Positions 17,395 to 27,822 are shown, counted from the stretch's first letter. The stretch: 63,291 bases of DNA from an uncultured Terriglobales bacterium (GCA_955652395.1 CATPBJ010000022.1:1-63291); one strand, 5' to 3'. The notes: generated by a model not told the origin, from the letters alone. A program made the numbers and translations.

Positions 17395-18729
17395 TTAGCC
17401 TGCGGCGGCAAATGGAATCACGTTTCCCAGCCACCCATCAAACTGTTGCAACGCCAGTGCGCACTGCTGCCGGTGTCGCTCCTGCCGGTCGCGGACCCTG
17501 TGTTCCAGCGGCGGCAGAAGGTCGAAAGTGATGTTCGCCGGCTGGAAGTTCCTGGCATCGGCGTGGGTTACGTAGTGCACCAGGGAGCCGAAGGCAGTCG
17601 GACGCGGCGGGGGCGCGGGGACCGCTCCCGAAGCCAGCGCCGCAGCGTGAATGCCCGCCATCAAGCCGGTCGCGATGGATTCGACGTATCCCTCCACGCC
17701 ACAGATCTGGCCGGCAAAGAACACCGCCGGATACTTCCTCATCTGCAGCGACCCGGACAACAGAGTCGGCGCGTTGATATATGTGTTGCGATGGATCTGT
17801 CCGTAGCGCAGGAAACGCGCATTCTCGAGGCCGGGAATCAATCGCAGCACGCGGGCCTGATCTCCGAATTTCAGATGATTCTGGAAGCCCACCAGGTTGT
17901 AAGAGTCGGCCCGCAGGTTCTCTTGCCGGAGCTGCACAACGGCGTACGGGATTCGCCCGGTGCGCGGGTCTTTCAATCCCACCGGCTTCATGGGGCCAAA
18001 GCGGAGCGTGTCGCGCCCCCGGCGGGCAATTTCTTCAATGGGCAGGCAGCCCTCAAAGTAGTTTAGCTTCTCCCAATCGCGCTCTTCGACCGATTGCCCG
18101 GAAATCAGCGCATCGCAGAAACGGTCGTACTCCTCTTTTGACATGGGACAGTTGATGTAGTCGGCCGAGCCTTTGTCGTAACGCGCCGCCAGGTAGATTT
18201 TCGACATGTCGATGGAATCGGCCTCGACAATCGGACTGATCGAATCGAAGAAATACAAGTGGCTTGAACCGCTCAGACGCGCGATTTCCTGCGACAGAGC
18301 GTCGGAGGTCAGGGGCCCAGTGGCGATGATTGTGATCCGATCTTCGTGAATCTGCGGGACTTCTTCGCGCCGGACTGTGATCAACGGTTCTCGTGAAAGG
18401 GCATCCGTGACTCGGGCTGCGAAGGTCGTACGATCTACCGCCAGCGCATGACCGGCCGGCACCGCGCACTCGCGCGCGATCTCCAGCAGCAACGATCCCG
18501 CCCGCCGCATTTCTTCCTTCAGCAGCCAGGGCGCTGTGTTCTCGCTGTCAGATTTCAGGGAGTTCGAGCAGACCAGTTCGGCGAAATCCGCGGTCTGATG
18601 CGCCGGGGTCGAGCGCACTGGACGCATCTCCCGGAGTTCGACGGCCACGCCACGCCGCGCGCACTGCCACGCCGCTTCCGATCCCGCGAGTCCGGCGCCA
18701 ATAATGGTGACGCGTGCCGCTGGCGTCAT
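17395..18729 (-). CDS. trmFO: Methylenetetrahydrofolate-tRNA-(uracil-5-)-methyltransferase
   Basis: A 444-residue FAD and folate-dependent tRNA methyltransferase that forms m5U54 in the T-loop. The FAD-binding GAGLAGSEAAWQ is at residues 11-22. Family signatures are REMRPVRSTPAHQTADFAELVCSNS, split here as REMRP, HQT and the active Cys in ELVCSNS, and the second Cys in FEGCLPIEEIARRG. The C-terminal NITFDLLPPLE is conserved. The start ATG overlaps the stop of the upstream GNAT gene in a 4-bp ATGA, so the two are probably translationally coupled. Confidence 0.97.
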   Translation of the reverse strand: MTPAARVTIIGAGLAGSEAAWQCARRGVAVELREMRPVRSTPAHQTADFAELVCSNSLKSDSENTAPWLLKEEMRRAGSLLLEIARECAVPAGHALAVDRTTFAARVTDALSREPLITVRREEVPQIHEDRITIIATGPLTSDALSQEIARLSGSSHLYFFDSISPIVEADSIDMSKIYLAARYDKGSADYINCPMSKEEYDRFCDALISGQSVEERDWEKLNYFEGCLPIEEIARRGRDTLRFGPMKPVGLKDPRTGRIPYAVVQLRQENLRADSYNLVGFQNHLKFGDQARVLRLIPGLENARFLRYGQIHRNTYINAPTLLSGSLQMRKYPAVFFAGQICGVEGYVESIATGLMAGIHAAALASGAVPAPPPRPTAFGSLVHYVTHADARNFQPANITFDLLPPLEHRVRDRQERHRQQCALALQQFDGWLGNVIPFAAAG

Positions 18730-19202
18730 TGCGCACTCCCGGCCACGCGCTGCAGCGCATCTCCATCCAGGCTCACAGTTCTCCAGTCGTCCAGAAATGT
18801 CACACCCAGGCCCTCATAGAACTGGATCGCTGGAGTATTCCAGTCGAGCACCTGCCACCGCACGCCAAAGCAATTCTGCTGTCTGGCGATCGACGCCACG
18901 CGAGCCAACAACACTTTTCCAATTCCCTTCCCGCGATATTGATCGCGCACGTAGATGTCCTCGAGAAAAAGTCCGCCGCGACCCTCAAAGCTGGAGTAGT
19001 AGTCGAAGAAGAGCGCATAACCGGCGGGTTGCTCGTCCCATTCCGCCATCAAGACGCGAAATTTGGGCGTGGCACAAAATCCATCGCGCAGCAACGCCGC
19101 TTCGGTCAGCGCCGCGGGGAGACGCTCGAATTCGGCGAATTCATGAATGAGCGTGTTCAACATTGGCACGTCGTCGGCATTGGCGGATCGAATTGAAAGC
19201 AT
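18726..19202 (-). CDS. GNAT family N-acetyltransferase, diamine-acetyltransferase-like
   Basis: A 158-residue GNAT. The start MLSIRSANADDVPML at 19202 is chosen because GAGG stands upstream and a longer frame would run across the divergent gene at 19315. The acetyl-CoA binding motif is YRGKGIGKVLLARVA, preceded by GLFLEDIYVRDQ as in eukaryotic-type spermidine/spermine acetyltransferases. WQVLDWNTPAIQFYEGLG is the B motif. The substrate is unknown; a small amine is plausible from the SSAT-like pattern. It overlaps trmFO by 4 bp. Confidence 0.87.
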   Translation of the reverse strand: MLSIRSANADDVPMLNTLIHEFAEFERLPAALTEAALLRDGFCATPKFRVLMAEWDEQPAGYALFFDYYSSFEGRGGLFLEDIYVRDQYRGKGIGKVLLARVASIARQQNCFGVRWQVLDWNTPAIQFYEGLGVTFLDDWRTVSLDGDALQRVAGSAQ

Positions 19203-19314
19203 GTGCAGGTTCCTCGGCCACTCGGGATTCATGACAGCCATGCGTTGACCTGTGCGGCCAGCGCAAGCATGTGTTCTATTATACGGACGCTGATTATCTG
19301 CATCGGAGGCACTC

Positions 19315-19842
19315 ATGGCACGCATCGCGCTCATCGAACCCGAGCAAGCCACACCTGAGGTGAAAGAAATCTACGAGCAGAAATTAAAGGGCAAGCCTGG
19401 CAACGTGCAAAAAGCGCTGGCCCATCGTCCGGATATGCTTAGAAACTTCCTCGGCTTCTACGCCAGCGTGGGCCGCTCGCTTGATCGCAAACTCTACGAG
19501 TTGATCTACATACGAGTGTCGATGATCAATGGTTGCCGCTACTGCCTGCAGCATCATTTGGCTTCGTCCCAACGCGTGGGCCTGACGCCAGAAGATTGGG
19601 GCGCCCTCAAGCAGGGAAACTACTCGCGCTACAGCGAAAAAGAGAGAGCCGCACTGACTTACGTCGAGCACCTGACGCGGTCCCCGCACGAAATCGCTGA
19701 CAGCGATTTCAAGGAACTTAAGAAACATTTTACTGACCCCGAAATCGTGGACATCCATGTGCTGACTGGCCTCGCCAACCTCACCAATCGGTTTACCGAT
19801 CCGTTGGGGCTTGAGTTGGAGATGCCGGAAGAAAAGATCTAG
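19315..19842 (+). CDS. Carboxymuconolactone decarboxylase/AhpD-like protein
   Basis: A 175-residue all-helical protein of the AhpD-like superfamily. It carries the redox CXXC and following histidine in NGCRYCLQHHLA (about residues 72-83), which in AhpD acts as a peroxidase-linked disulfide centre. GGAGG lies 7 nt upstream of the ATG. The divergent neighbour is a GNAT. The stop TAG is the first triplet of a CCACGGAT-type repeat (19840-19925). A peroxidase-associated role is an inference; many family members are uncharacterised. Confidence 0.88.
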   Translation: MARIALIEPEQATPEVKEIYEQKLKGKPGNVQKALAHRPDMLRNFLGFYASVGRSLDRKLYELIYIRVSMINGCRYCLQHHLASSQRVGLTPEDWGALKQGNYSRYSEKERAALTYVEHLTRSPHEIADSDFKELKKHFTDPEIVDIHVLTGLANLTNRFTDPLGLELEMPEEKI

Positions 19843-19925
19843 CCACGGATTCACACGGATCTCTCGGATAGATCTCTTTTGGGAAGAGGCCTCATCTGCG
19901 TAAATCTGTGATGATCCGTGACCTG
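19840..19925. repeat. Inverted repeat, CCACGGAT family
   Basis: TAGCCACGGATTCACACGGA (19840-19859) faces TCTGTGATGATCCGTGACC (19905-19923). The left end supplies the stop codon of the AhpD-like gene. Confidence 0.75.
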
Positions 19926-19936
19926 GCTTTTCTCTG

Positions 19937-21832
19937 CTACAGGATCACCCGTTCGTCTCCCACTCTTCGCGTGACGTGCTCACGGTCCAGATATTCGAGT
20001 AGGGGGATGGCATACTTCCGGCTTACTCCAGTCAGATCCTTGAAGCGGGCTACATCGATCTTCGGCGACTTTGCCTTTTCCAATGACATGCGCTTACGCA
20101 AATCCAGGAGCGCTTCGCGATGGAAGACCATATCTTCGGAGATTTTCACCAGGACTTTGTCGCGCAACAGCAGCGTGACGATTTTTTGAGCGCGGGTTTT
20201 ATCTACCTTGAGACCAGCCAGCACATCCTTCAACGCCGGCACTTTCAAGCCAGAAGAGGCGAATGCGGTCTCAATGATTTCTTTGGACTCGGTCTCTTCG
20301 TCTTTCATGACTACTCCGCGCCCAGGCAGATGGACGGTTTCTCCGGCCGTCCCCAGCTTTTTCTCACGGAGGAGCATCTCCAGCGCGGCGGTAAACACTT
20401 CGCTCGGCGATGCCACTTGGTCGCGTAGTTCTTCCTTGCCGATCCCTGCGACCAGCGGATTCTCTTTCTGAAAACGCGCGACCGTGATCACAATCAACGA
20501 TTTCAATGTCTCGAGCGCAGGCAGGTGCACAACCAACTCGCCGATTCGGGCGACCTCGGCCTGCCATCCGGGATGGGCCAAGAGCCCTTCGATCATCTGC
20601 CTGGACCATCCGGTTTCGGCAATCAGTTGCGCGACCGCGATTCCACCATGCCCTCGTCGCTCAATGCGGGCCCGCAGAATCGATTGAGCGTCACCATCTG
20701 CCAGAGTTTTCAGGAACATCTCCAGCCCCGGCCTGCGCGAAAACGTCGACGCGTCGAGCACCACACCTCCGCCGATGGTCACGACCGGCGAGAACTGGCG
20801 CATGATGAAGCGGTCTCCCGGCAACAGCAACGCGGGCTCCGCCAGGCGCAACTGAGCTGTCACGGTTTCTCCTGGCAAAACTTGTTTCTGGCGGTGGAGC
20901 GCAACCGTGGCGATGGTTTCGAACGTATAGGCATGCAGATGCACCCGCGCGCGGTCTTTCAGCGGTTTTGCCGTAGGCAACGATGCAAGCGACACGTCCA
21001 CACGAGACGTAGCGTGAAAGGTCGAGGGCGGGGCCAGCACCATGCCGCGGGCCAACTCTTGCGTGGTTACCCCAGCCAGATTCAAAGCGGTGCGCTGACC
21101 GGCGACCGCCTGTTCCGCCGCCTGTCCATGCACCTGAATTCTGCGCACGCGCGCACGCTGGCCCGCAGGGAAAACTTCCAGTTCATCTTCTTTGCGAATC
21201 GTGCCGGAAATCAGAGTGCCCGTGACCACGACACCGAAACCTTTCATGGTGAACACGCGGTCAATGGGAAGCCGGGCCAGCGCGGAAGAATCTCGGGCTG
21301 GAACCTCGGCCGCCACCGTTACCAGTGCCTGCCTTAGATCCTCGAGGCCCGCGCCGGTCAGCGCACTGACCGCGACTACGGACGAATGCGCCGGATCCAG
21401 AAACGAATGACGCAAGAACTCTTCGACCTCCAGGCGCACCAGGTCCAGAGTCTCGCGGTCCACCAGATCGGACTTTGTAAGGACGGCGATGCCCCGGCGC
21501 ACGGACAGCAAACGGCAGATATCGAAATGCTCGCGCGTCTGCGGCTTGATGGATTCATCGGCCGCAATCACCAGAAGGACGAGATCGATTCCGCCCACGC
21601 CCGCCAGCATATTGCGAACAAAACGTTCGTGCCCGGGAACATCGACCAAACCCAGCAGCAAGGTTTCGCCGCCGGGCAGAGGCAGTTCCAGGTGGGCAAA
21701 GCCGATATCAATGGTGATGCCGCGGCGCTTTTCCTCTTCCAGCCGGTCGGCGTCGATGCCGGTCAGAGCCTTTACCAGCGCGGTCTTTCCGTGGTCGATG
21801 TGCCCCGCGGTCCCGACGATGACGGACTTCAT
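19937..21832 (-). CDS. selB: Selenocysteine-specific translation elongation factor
   Basis: A 631-residue SelB that delivers Sec-tRNA to UGA codons with a SECIS element. The EF-Tu-like G domain starts [20 protein letters not shown] (P-loop), with [17 protein letters not shown] and TKSD. Two beta-barrel domains follow ([27 protein letters not shown]). About 230 C-terminal residues form the winged-helix SECIS-binding modules, ending [21 protein letters not shown], given here as its last visible part. The start at 21832 follows family length; the frame is open further upstream across a repeat. No selA, selD, tRNA-Sec or recognisable selenoprotein is in this window. Confidence 0.95.
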   Translation of the reverse strand: MKSVIVGTAGHIDHGKTALVKALTGIDADRLEEEKRRGITIDIGFAHLELPLPGGETLLLGLVDVPGHERFVRNMLAGVGGIDLVLLVIAADESIKPQTREHFDICRLLSVRRGIAVLTKSDLVDRETLDLVRLEVEEFLRHSFLDPAHSSVVAVSALTGAGLEDLRQALVTVAAEVPARDSSALARLPIDRVFTMKGFGVVVTGTLISGTIRKEDELEVFPAGQRARVRRIQVHGQAAEQAVAGQRTALNLAGVTTQELARGMVLAPPSTFHATSRVDVSLASLPTAKPLKDRARVHLHAYTFETIATVALHRQKQVLPGETVTAQLRLAEPALLLPGDRFIMRQFSPVVTIGGGVVLDASTFSRRPGLEMFLKTLADGDAQSILRARIERRGHGGIAVAQLIAETGWSRQMIEGLLAHPGWQAEVARIGELVVHLPALETLKSLIVITVARFQKENPLVAGIGKEELRDQVASPSEVFTAALEMLLREKKLGTAGETVHLPGRGVVMKDEETESKEIIETAFASSGLKVPALKDVLAGLKVDKTRAQKIVTLLLRDKVLVKISEDMVFHREALLDLRKRMSLEKAKSPKIDVARFKDLTGVSRKYAIPLLEYLDREHVTRRVGDERVIL

Positions 21833-21867
21833 TCGGGACAGTATAGTCGGCGTGCCAAAGTGGCGCC

Positions 21868-21950
21868 CGCCTCCGCCCGGCCCGATGGGTGGGCGAGACA
21901 CCCGCCGCACAGCCGGCGGGCTTGCCCTGAGCGCAGTCGAAGGGACGCCG
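21868..21950. repeat. Mixed palindromic repeats between selB and purL
   Basis: GGGTGGGCGAGACACCCGCC (near 21884) is a hairpin related to those inside purL and the ligase gene. It is followed by GCCGGCGGGC and by CCCTGAGCGCAGTCGAAGGG (21926-21945), which recurs at 56430-56451. Confidence 0.65.
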
Positions 21951-21997
21951 GCTCTACTTTTTCACTCGACCGCTATGCGACAATAGGACTTCCCCAT

Positions 21998-24346
21998 ATG
22001 ACCACCTCTCCGACCCTGGTCCTGACTCCCGAGATCATCCGGGAGCACGGCCTGACGCCCGACGAATACGAAAAAATCAAACAACTGCTGGGCGGACGCG
22101 AACCCACCATCACCGAGTTGGGCATCTTCAGCGTGATGTGGAGCGAGCATTGCTCCTACAAATCCTCGCGCGTGCACTTGAAGCGATTGCCCACGCGCAG
22201 CCGCCTGGTAGTACAGGGTCCGGGGGAGAACGCCGGCATCATCGACATCGGTGACGGCTGGGCCTGTGCCTTCAAGATCGAGTCCCACAATCATCCTTCG
22301 TTTATCGAGCCGTTTCAGGGCGCGGCTACGGGCGTCGGTGGAATCCTGCGCGACATTTTCACCATGGGCGCGCGGCCCGTTGCCGTGATGGACTCGCTGC
22401 GGTTTGGGCCGATTCAGGATGGTGGTGTGGGGCGGGTGCCCTCGCCCGCCAACACGAGTGGGACGGTCGCGCCTCCATCGGGCAACGATATTCACAAAAA
22501 TCAATCCGTGCTGGAGGGTGTGGTCAGCGGGATCGCCTCTTACGGCAATTGCTTTGGTGTAGCCAATCTGGGCGGCGAGAGCAAGTTTGAGCCTTGCTAC
22601 TCCGGTAATCCTCTAGTAAATGCTTTCGCTCTGGGATTAGTCCGGCGCGATCAGATTTTCTACGCTAAGGCCGCGGGCGAAGGTAATCCGGTGATTTACG
22701 TCGGCTCAAAAACCGGGCGCGACGGCATTCACGGCGCCACCATGGCGAGCGAGGAATTCAGTGAAGCCTCCGAAGCCAAGCGGCCCAACGTGCAGGTGGG
22801 CGATCCGTTTCTCGAGAAGCTTCTGCTCGAGGCCTGCCTGGAAGCCATGCAGACCGGCGCCATCGTCGGCATACAGGACATGGGGGCGGCCGGGCTGACT
22901 TGCTCCACTTGCGAGATGGGCGCTCGCGGCCGCGTGGGCACTGAAATCGAGCTCGACCTCGTGCCCCAGCGCGAGACCGGCATGACCCCATACGAGATCA
23001 TGCTGAGTGAATCGCAGGAGCGCATGCTGCTGGTAGCACAGAAGGGCCGCGAACAGGAAGTCTTTCGCGTCTTCGAGAAATGGGGACTGGACGCCGTCGA
23101 AGTGGGTCGGGTCACTGCCGACGGCAAGATGCGCGTCCTGCAGCACGGAGAAGTCGTGGCCGAAATTCCCAACCCAGCGCTCACCGAGGACGCGCCGGTT
23201 TACAAGCGTCCACTGGAGCGCTGGGAACCGCCGGTGCCACGCGAAATGCCGGAGCACGTCAAGCTGGCCGAAACTTCCGATCTCGCTGCCAATCTCAAGC
23301 GACTGCTTGCCACTCCCAATATCTGCGGCAAGCGCTGGATTTGGCAGCAGTACGATCACATGGTGCAGACCAACACGGTCGAGGGCCCGGGCGCGGGCGA
23401 TGCCGGCGTGATTCGCATCAAAGGTTCCAAGCGCGGGCTGGCCATGGCACTCGATGGCAACGGACGCTGGTGCTACCTCGATCCGCGGCTGGGCGCCATG
23501 CATGCAGTCGCGGAAGCCGCACGCAACGTGGCTTGTGTCGGCGCCACTCCGATTGGCGGCACCAATTGCCTGAACTTTGGCAATCCTGAGAAGGCCCACA
23601 TCATGTGGCAATTTTCGCAAGTGATTGACGGCATCACCAAAGCCTGCGAGGAACTGGAAATTCCTATCACCGGCGGCAACGTCAGCTTTTACAACGAGAC
23701 TCTGGGCGAGGGAATTTATCCCACGCCGGTGCTGGGTGTGGTCGGCATTCTCGAAGACGTGCATCAGGCGGTGCGTCCGGATTTCCGCGAGGCGGGACGC
23801 GCGATCGTTGTTTTGCGCGGCGCCGAACCAGGGGACGCGACCGACGCTGAATCCGCATTCGGATCGTCGGAGTATGCCAAGGAAATTCTGGGCGCGGTTT
23901 GGGGTTATCCTCCCGAGTTGGAACTGGAAAAAGAGGCTGCTTTGCAGAGGGCGCTGGTCGAAATAGCTCAGATCGAAATTATGGATTCCGCCCACGACTG
24001 TTCTGACGGCGGAATCGCGGTAACGCTGGTCGAGTCGGGGCTGTCTAAAGGCATTGGAATGAATGTTGATCTGACGTCCATGGGATTGCCGCCGGAGTTT
24101 GTTCTGTTTGGTGAGGAGGCAAGCCGCGTCGTCCTCTCTTGCGACCATGAGAACTTCGGCAGAATCCAGCAAGTGGCGTTAAAATACGGCATCGCTGCGG
24201 AATTGATCGGAGAGACGGTGCCCGAGCGGGTTGAAATCAGGCTCGATGGCCGGGTGGTGGTGTCGGCGGCTGTTTCGGAATTGCGCGAGGCCTACGAGGG
24301 CGCGCTGGAAAAGGCGCTGCGGACGGAAGCGGTGGCGGCGGATTAA
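21998..24346 (+). CDS. purL: Phosphoribosylformylglycinamidine synthase, PurL subunit
   Basis: A 782-residue small-type PurL that makes FGAM from FGAR with ammonia from PurQ and ATP. The start [19 protein letters not shown] is chosen because TAGGA lies upstream and family alignment begins here. Signatures are [12 protein letters not shown] (catalytic His), [37 protein letters not shown] and [13 protein letters not shown]. After DSLRFGPI an extra stretch of roughly 20-25 residues ([19 protein letters not shown]) interrupts the usual link to [14 protein letters not shown]. It is encoded by a palindromic element (22426-22456 and flank). The frame stays open, so the gene is presumably functional. 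purF follows after 65 bp; purQ and purS are not seen. Confidence 0.97.
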   Translation: MTTSPTLVLTPEIIREHGLTPDEYEKIKQLLGGREPTITELGIFSVMWSEHCSYKSSRVHLKRLPTRSRLVVQGPGENAGIIDIGDGWACAFKIESHNHPSFIEPFQGAATGVGGILRDIFTMGARPVAVMDSLRFGPIQDGGVGRVPSPANTSGTVAPPSGNDIHKNQSVLEGVVSGIASYGNCFGVANLGGESKFEPCYSGNPLVNAFALGLVRRDQIFYAKAAGEGNPVIYVGSKTGRDGIHGATMASEEFSEASEAKRPNVQVGDPFLEKLLLEACLEAMQTGAIVGIQDMGAAGLTCSTCEMGARGRVGTEIELDLVPQRETGMTPYEIMLSESQERMLLVAQKGREQEVFRVFEKWGLDAVEVGRVTADGKMRVLQHGEVVAEIPNPALTEDAPVYKRPLERWEPPVPREMPEHVKLAETSDLAANLKRLLATPNICGKRWIWQQYDHMVQTNTVEGPGAGDAGVIRIKGSKRGLAMALDGNGRWCYLDPRLGAMHAVAEAARNVACVGATPIGGTNCLNFGNPEKAHIMWQFSQVIDGITKACEELEIPITGGNVSFYNETLGEGIYPTPVLGVVGILEDVHQAVRPDFREAGRAIVVLRGAEPGDATDAESAFGSSEYAKEILGAVWGYPPELELEKEAALQRALVEIAQIEIMDSAHDCSDGGIAVTLVESGLSKGIGMNVDLTSMGLPPEFVLFGEEASRVVLSCDHENFGRIQQVALKYGIAAELIGETVPERVEIRLDGRVVVSAAVSELREAYEGALEKALRTEAVAAD
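22426..22456. repeat. Palindromic element inside purL
   Basis: GTGTGGGGCGGG (22426-22437) pairs with CGCCCGCCAACAC (22444-22456) around TGCCCT. It encodes [10 protein letters not shown] within PurL. The arm matches a segment of prmC (minus strand, near 26365-26385) and resembles the second hairpin inside the DNA ligase gene. Confidence 0.75.
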
Positions 24347-24375
24347 GAGATTGCCGAGCTTCGCTCGGCCGGGCA

Positions 24376-24410
24376 GGTGATGTTGCCTGAGAGCTGAGGG
24401 TTGATAGCTA
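24376..24410 (+). repeat. Short GAGAGCTGAGGGTTGATAGC repeat before purF
   Basis: GAGAGCTGAGGGTTGATAGC ends 4 nt before the purF ATG. It matches GCTGAGGGTTGATCGCTGAG at 46392-46411 and the CTGAGGGCTGA at the end of the oxidase gene near 35426. GAGGG in it may serve as a ribosome-binding site. Confidence 0.6.
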
Positions 24411-24411
24411 A

Positions 24412-25839
24412 ATGGCTTTCGACAAATTCCATGATGAATGCGGAGTAGTCGCCATCTACGCCCACCCTGAGGCGGAGAAGCTGGCGTACCTCGGACTGCA
24501 TGCGCTGCAACATCGCGGGCAGGAATCGGCGGGCATCGTCACCTCCAACGGCCTGACTTTGCGCGCTCACCGCGCCATGGGATTGGTGGCCGACATCTTT
24601 ACCGAGGATGTCTTGTCTCAGGTGCACGGTGCGCTGGCCATCGGGCACACGCGTTACTCCACCGCCGGTGATTCGGCTCTGTTCAATGCTCAACCCATCA
24701 TGGTGCAATCGAACAAAGGCATGATTGCACTGGCCCACAACGGCAACCTGGTGAATGCGCAGGAAATTCGGCATCGCCTGGAGGCCCAGGGGTCGATTTT
24801 CCAGACCAACAGCGACACCGAAGTGATCGTTCACCTGATTGCGCTCTCCAAAGAACAGACTTTGCCGGATGCGATGGCCGACGCGCTGCGGCGGGTGGAA
24901 GGGGCGTTTTCGCTGGTTATGCTTAGTTCAGACCGGGTTTTCGCGGCCCGTGATCCGCGGGGGTTCCGTCCCTTGAATATTGGAAGGATTCCACGCCTGG
25001 AAGGGCAGCGGCAGGACACAATCGTGTTTGCCTCGGAGACCTGCGCGTTCGATCTGATCGGCGCCACTTATGAGCGCGAGGTCAAACCGGGTGAGTTGGT
25101 GATCGTGGGGCCCGAAGGCATCACTTCGCGGTTTTATGCTCCGGTGGCGGCGCAATCGAGTTGCATTTTCGAGCACGTGTATTTCTCGCGGCCCGACAGC
25201 ATGGTGTTCGGGCGTCCGGTTCAGGCCAGCCGCGAAGGTCTGGGAAGACAGCTGGCGCGGGAAGCGCCAGCTGAAGCCGATCTCGTGGTCCCTGTGCCGG
25301 ACTCCGGTGTAACCGCGGCCGTGGGCTACGCCGCCGAGAGCGGTATTCCTTTCCGCTTCGGACTCATCCGCAATCACTATGTGGGGCGCACCTTTATCGA
25401 ACCGCGCCAAAGCGTCCGTGACTTTGGGGTGAAATTGAAACTGAACCCGGTGCGCACCTTGCTCGAGGGCCAGCGCGTGGTGCTGATCGACGACTCCATT
25501 GTGCGCGGCACCACCAGCCGCAAGATTGTGCGCATGATCCGCAACGCGGGCGCCAAGGAAGTGCACATGCGCGTCTCCTGTCCGCCCACGGTTTCGCCCT
25601 GCTTCTACGGCGTAGACACGCCTTCCAAGAAAGAGCTGATCGCGGCCAACAAATCGGTGGAAGAGATTCGCGAATTCATTGGCGCCGATTCCCTGGCTTT
25701 TCTCTCGCTGGAAGGAATGAAAAAAGCCTGCGCCGACGGCGAGAAGACTACCTACTGCACCGCCTGCTACACCGGTTCGTATCCCACAAAATGGGTGGAT
25801 GTGGACGAGATTCTGCCCGCCACCATCAGCGAGCCGTAA
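24412..25839 (+). CDS. purF: Amidophosphoribosyltransferase
   Basis: A 475-residue glutamine-PRPP amidotransferase, first committed step of purine synthesis. A 9-residue propeptide (MAFDKFHDE) precedes Cys10 of CGVVAIY, the Ntn nucleophile exposed on processing. The PRPP-binding loop is VVLIDDSIVRGTTSRKIV. Cysteines in SCPPTVSPC and YCTACYTG near the C-terminus match the [4Fe-4S]-binding B. subtilis type rather than the cluster-free E. coli type. It lies 65 bp behind purL, probably in one operon, and convergent with prmC, with 12 bp between the stops. Confidence 0.97.
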   Translation: MAFDKFHDECGVVAIYAHPEAEKLAYLGLHALQHRGQESAGIVTSNGLTLRAHRAMGLVADIFTEDVLSQVHGALAIGHTRYSTAGDSALFNAQPIMVQSNKGMIALAHNGNLVNAQEIRHRLEAQGSIFQTNSDTEVIVHLIALSKEQTLPDAMADALRRVEGAFSLVMLSSDRVFAARDPRGFRPLNIGRIPRLEGQRQDTIVFASETCAFDLIGATYEREVKPGELVIVGPEGITSRFYAPVAAQSSCIFEHVYFSRPDSMVFGRPVQASREGLGRQLAREAPAEADLVVPVPDSGVTAAVGYAAESGIPFRFGLIRNHYVGRTFIEPRQSVRDFGVKLKLNPVRTLLEGQRVVLIDDSIVRGTTSRKIVRMIRNAGAKEVHMRVSCPPTVSPCFYGVDTPSKKELIAANKSVEEIREFIGADSLAFLSLEGMKKACADGEKTTYCTACYTGSYPTKWVDVDEILPATISEP

Positions 25840-25851
25840 GCTTCAGCTCAG

Positions 25852-26703
25852 CTACCGGGTTCGTGCCGATACTATTCTCGGAATCCCCAGTAGATCATTG
25901 GTTATTCGTACGTCATTCCAGCTTGTGAGCAATGCAGGCACGCGTTCTGCGATCGTGCCGCTGATTTCCATCACCAGCCAGCCACCGGGCTTGAGCGATT
26001 TGCTGGCCTGCGGGGCGAGGCGTTCGATCACTTCCAGTCCGTTGGCCCCGGCGAAGACCGCGTTGCGCGGTTCATATTTACGGACCTCGAGTTGGACCTG
26101 GTCTTCTTCCGATTCGCCCACGTAAGGCGGATTGGAAACAACAAAGTCGAATGCTCCGCGTTCGAGCCCTTGCAGCAGATCGGTTTGATGGAAGCGAATT
26201 CGAGATTCCAATTGGTGGCGTGCTGCGTTGGCGCGGGCGATCTCCAGAGCTGCGGGCGAATTTTCAGTCGCGTGAATTTCGGCGTGGGGCAATTCTTTGG
26301 CCAGGGCCAGGGCGATGCAACCGGAACCAGTACCGACGTCAACGATGCGCAAAAAATCGGCAGCCGAGGACACCCGCCCCACACGTTGCAGCATCGTCTC
26401 GATTACGTGCTCGGTTTCCGGCCGGGGAATGAGCACAGACGATGTAACGATGAGATCCATTCCCCAGAACTCCTGGTGTCCGGTGATGTACTGTGCGGGC
26501 GTGCCGCGTTCGCGCTCGGTCAAGGCTTGGTCGTAGCGGCGCTGTTCGTCGCCGGACAGTTCACGCTCGGGGTGGGCGTAGAGATGGGCGCGGTCGCATT
26601 CCAGAGTGAACATCAGCAGGAGCTCGGCGTTCATGCGTGGCGAAGGGGTTTTCTTAGCAGTGAGGCGGGAAATGGCGGAGGCGAGGGCTTGGCGGAGCGT
26701 CAC
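25852..26703 (-). CDS. prmC: Peptide chain release factor N5-glutamine methyltransferase
   Basis: A 283-residue SAM-dependent methyltransferase that methylates the GGQ glutamine of release factors. The N-terminal helical domain is followed by PRPETEHVIE, the SAM-binding VDVGTGSGCIALALAKELP and the catalytic NPPY (FVVSNPPYVGESEE). It is third in a same-strand row DUF1385-prfA-prmC, an arrangement common in many bacteria. It starts with GTG. Between ETMLQRV and LRIVDVG the protein has GRVSSAADF, encoded by GTGTGGGGCGGGTGTCCTCG, which matches the palindromic element inside purL. Confidence 0.95.
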   Translation of the reverse strand: MTLRQALASAISRLTAKKTPSPRMNAELLLMFTLECDRAHLYAHPERELSGDEQRRYDQALTERERGTPAQYITGHQEFWGMDLIVTSSVLIPRPETEHVIETMLQRVGRVSSAADFLRIVDVGTGSGCIALALAKELPHAEIHATENSPAALEIARANAARHQLESRIRFHQTDLLQGLERGAFDFVVSNPPYVGESEEDQVQLEVRKYEPRNAVFAGANGLEVIERLAPQASKSLKPGGWLVMEISGTIAERVPALLTSWNDVRITNDLLGIPRIVSARTR

Positions 26704-26742
26704 GGGATTATTTGAACACAGGGTTCGCCCGCGTGAATCCCA

Positions 26743-27822
26743 TCACAACACTCCGGTTGTCTGTGCTTTCATTTTCTCTGATTGATAGTGGCTGACTAAC
26801 GCCTCGATCAGGGGCTGGAGTTTACCGTCCATGACCTGCTCAAGCTGATGAATGGTCAGTCCGATACGATGGTCGGTGACGCGGTTCTGCGGAAAATTGT
26901 AAGTTCGGATCTTTTCGCTGCGGTCGCCCGAGCCCACCATAGCCTTGCGTTCTTTGGCGAGCGCATCCTGCTGCTTCTGCATTTCCATCTCGTAAAGACG
27001 CGCACGCAGCACCCGCATGCCCTTCTCCCGGTTCTTGATCTGCGATTTCTCGTCCTGGCAGCTTACGACCGTGTTGGTGGGAATGTGGGTGATGCGCACG
27101 GCGGAATAGGTCGTATTCACTGACTGTCCGCCGGGGCCAGACGAGCAGAACGTATCAATGCGGAGGTCCTTGGCTTCGATCTTGATATCGACGTCCTCCG
27201 CCTCGGGTAGGACGGCAACCGTGACTGCGGAAGTATGCACCCGCCCCTGCTGCTCGGTGGCGGGCACGCGCTGCACGCGGTGTACGCCGCTTTCATATTT
27301 CAGGCGTGAATAAACCCGCTGGCCTTCGATGATGGCGATCACTTCTTTCAGGCCGCCAACCGAGGAGTCAGACGTAGAGAGCACTTCAACCTTCCAGCCC
27401 TGAGTTTCCGCATATCGGGTATACATGCGGAACATTTCGGCCGCGAACAGCGTGGCTTCATCGCCCCCGGTGCCAGCGCGGATTTCCAGGATGACGTCCT
27501 TCTCGTCACTAGGATCTTTGGGCAGCAGCAGGACCTTGAGTTCCTCTTCCACTCCGCCGACGCGTGCTTCCAGTTTGTCGAGTTCTTCCTGGGCATAGGC
27601 CCGCATCTCGGCATCTTTTTCGTCTGCCAGGACGGCCTGGCTTTCGGCGATGCCGCGTTTCAGGTCCTTGTACTCACGATATTTCTCGACGATATACGAG
27701 ACTTCGCTGTGGGCCTTGGCCGTCTTCTGATATCTGGCCGAGTCGCCCACAATCTCCGGCGAGGACAGGGCTTGCGTCAGCTCCTCGTAGCGGGCCTCGA
27801 TTTGCTCTAGTCGTTCAAACAT
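26743..27822 (-). CDS. prfA: Peptide chain release factor 1
   Basis: A 359-residue RF1 that terminates at UAA and UAG. The tripeptide anticodon region is in [15 protein letters not shown], and the peptidyl-tRNA hydrolysis motif GGQ is in [33 protein letters not shown] is conserved in RF1. There is no programmed frameshift, so this is not RF2. It is 39 bp upstream of prmC, whose product should methylate its GGQ glutamine. DUF1385 lies 110 bp upstream on the same strand. Confidence 0.97.
   Translation of the reverse strand: MFERLEQIEARYEELTQALSSPEIVGDSARYQKTAKAHSEVSYIVEKYREYKDLKRGIAESQAVLADEKDAEMRAYAQEELDKLEARVGGVEEELKVLLLPKDPSDEKDVILEIRAGTGGDEATLFAAEMFRMYTRYAETQGWKVEVLSTSDSSVGGLKEVIAIIEGQRVYSRLKYESGVHRVQRVPATEQQGRVHTSAVTVAVLPEAEDVDIKIEAKDLRIDTFCSSGPGGQSVNTTYSAVRITHIPTNTVVSCQDEKSQIKNREKGMRVLRARLYEMEMQKQQDALAKERKAMVGSGDRSEKIRTYNFPQNRVTDHRIGLTIHQLEQVMDGKLQPLIEALVSHYQSEKMKAQTTGVL

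Noticed and set aside
22706..24172. Long minus-strand frame opposite purL
   Set aside because: PurL motifs occupy the plus strand throughout; the minus frame has none.
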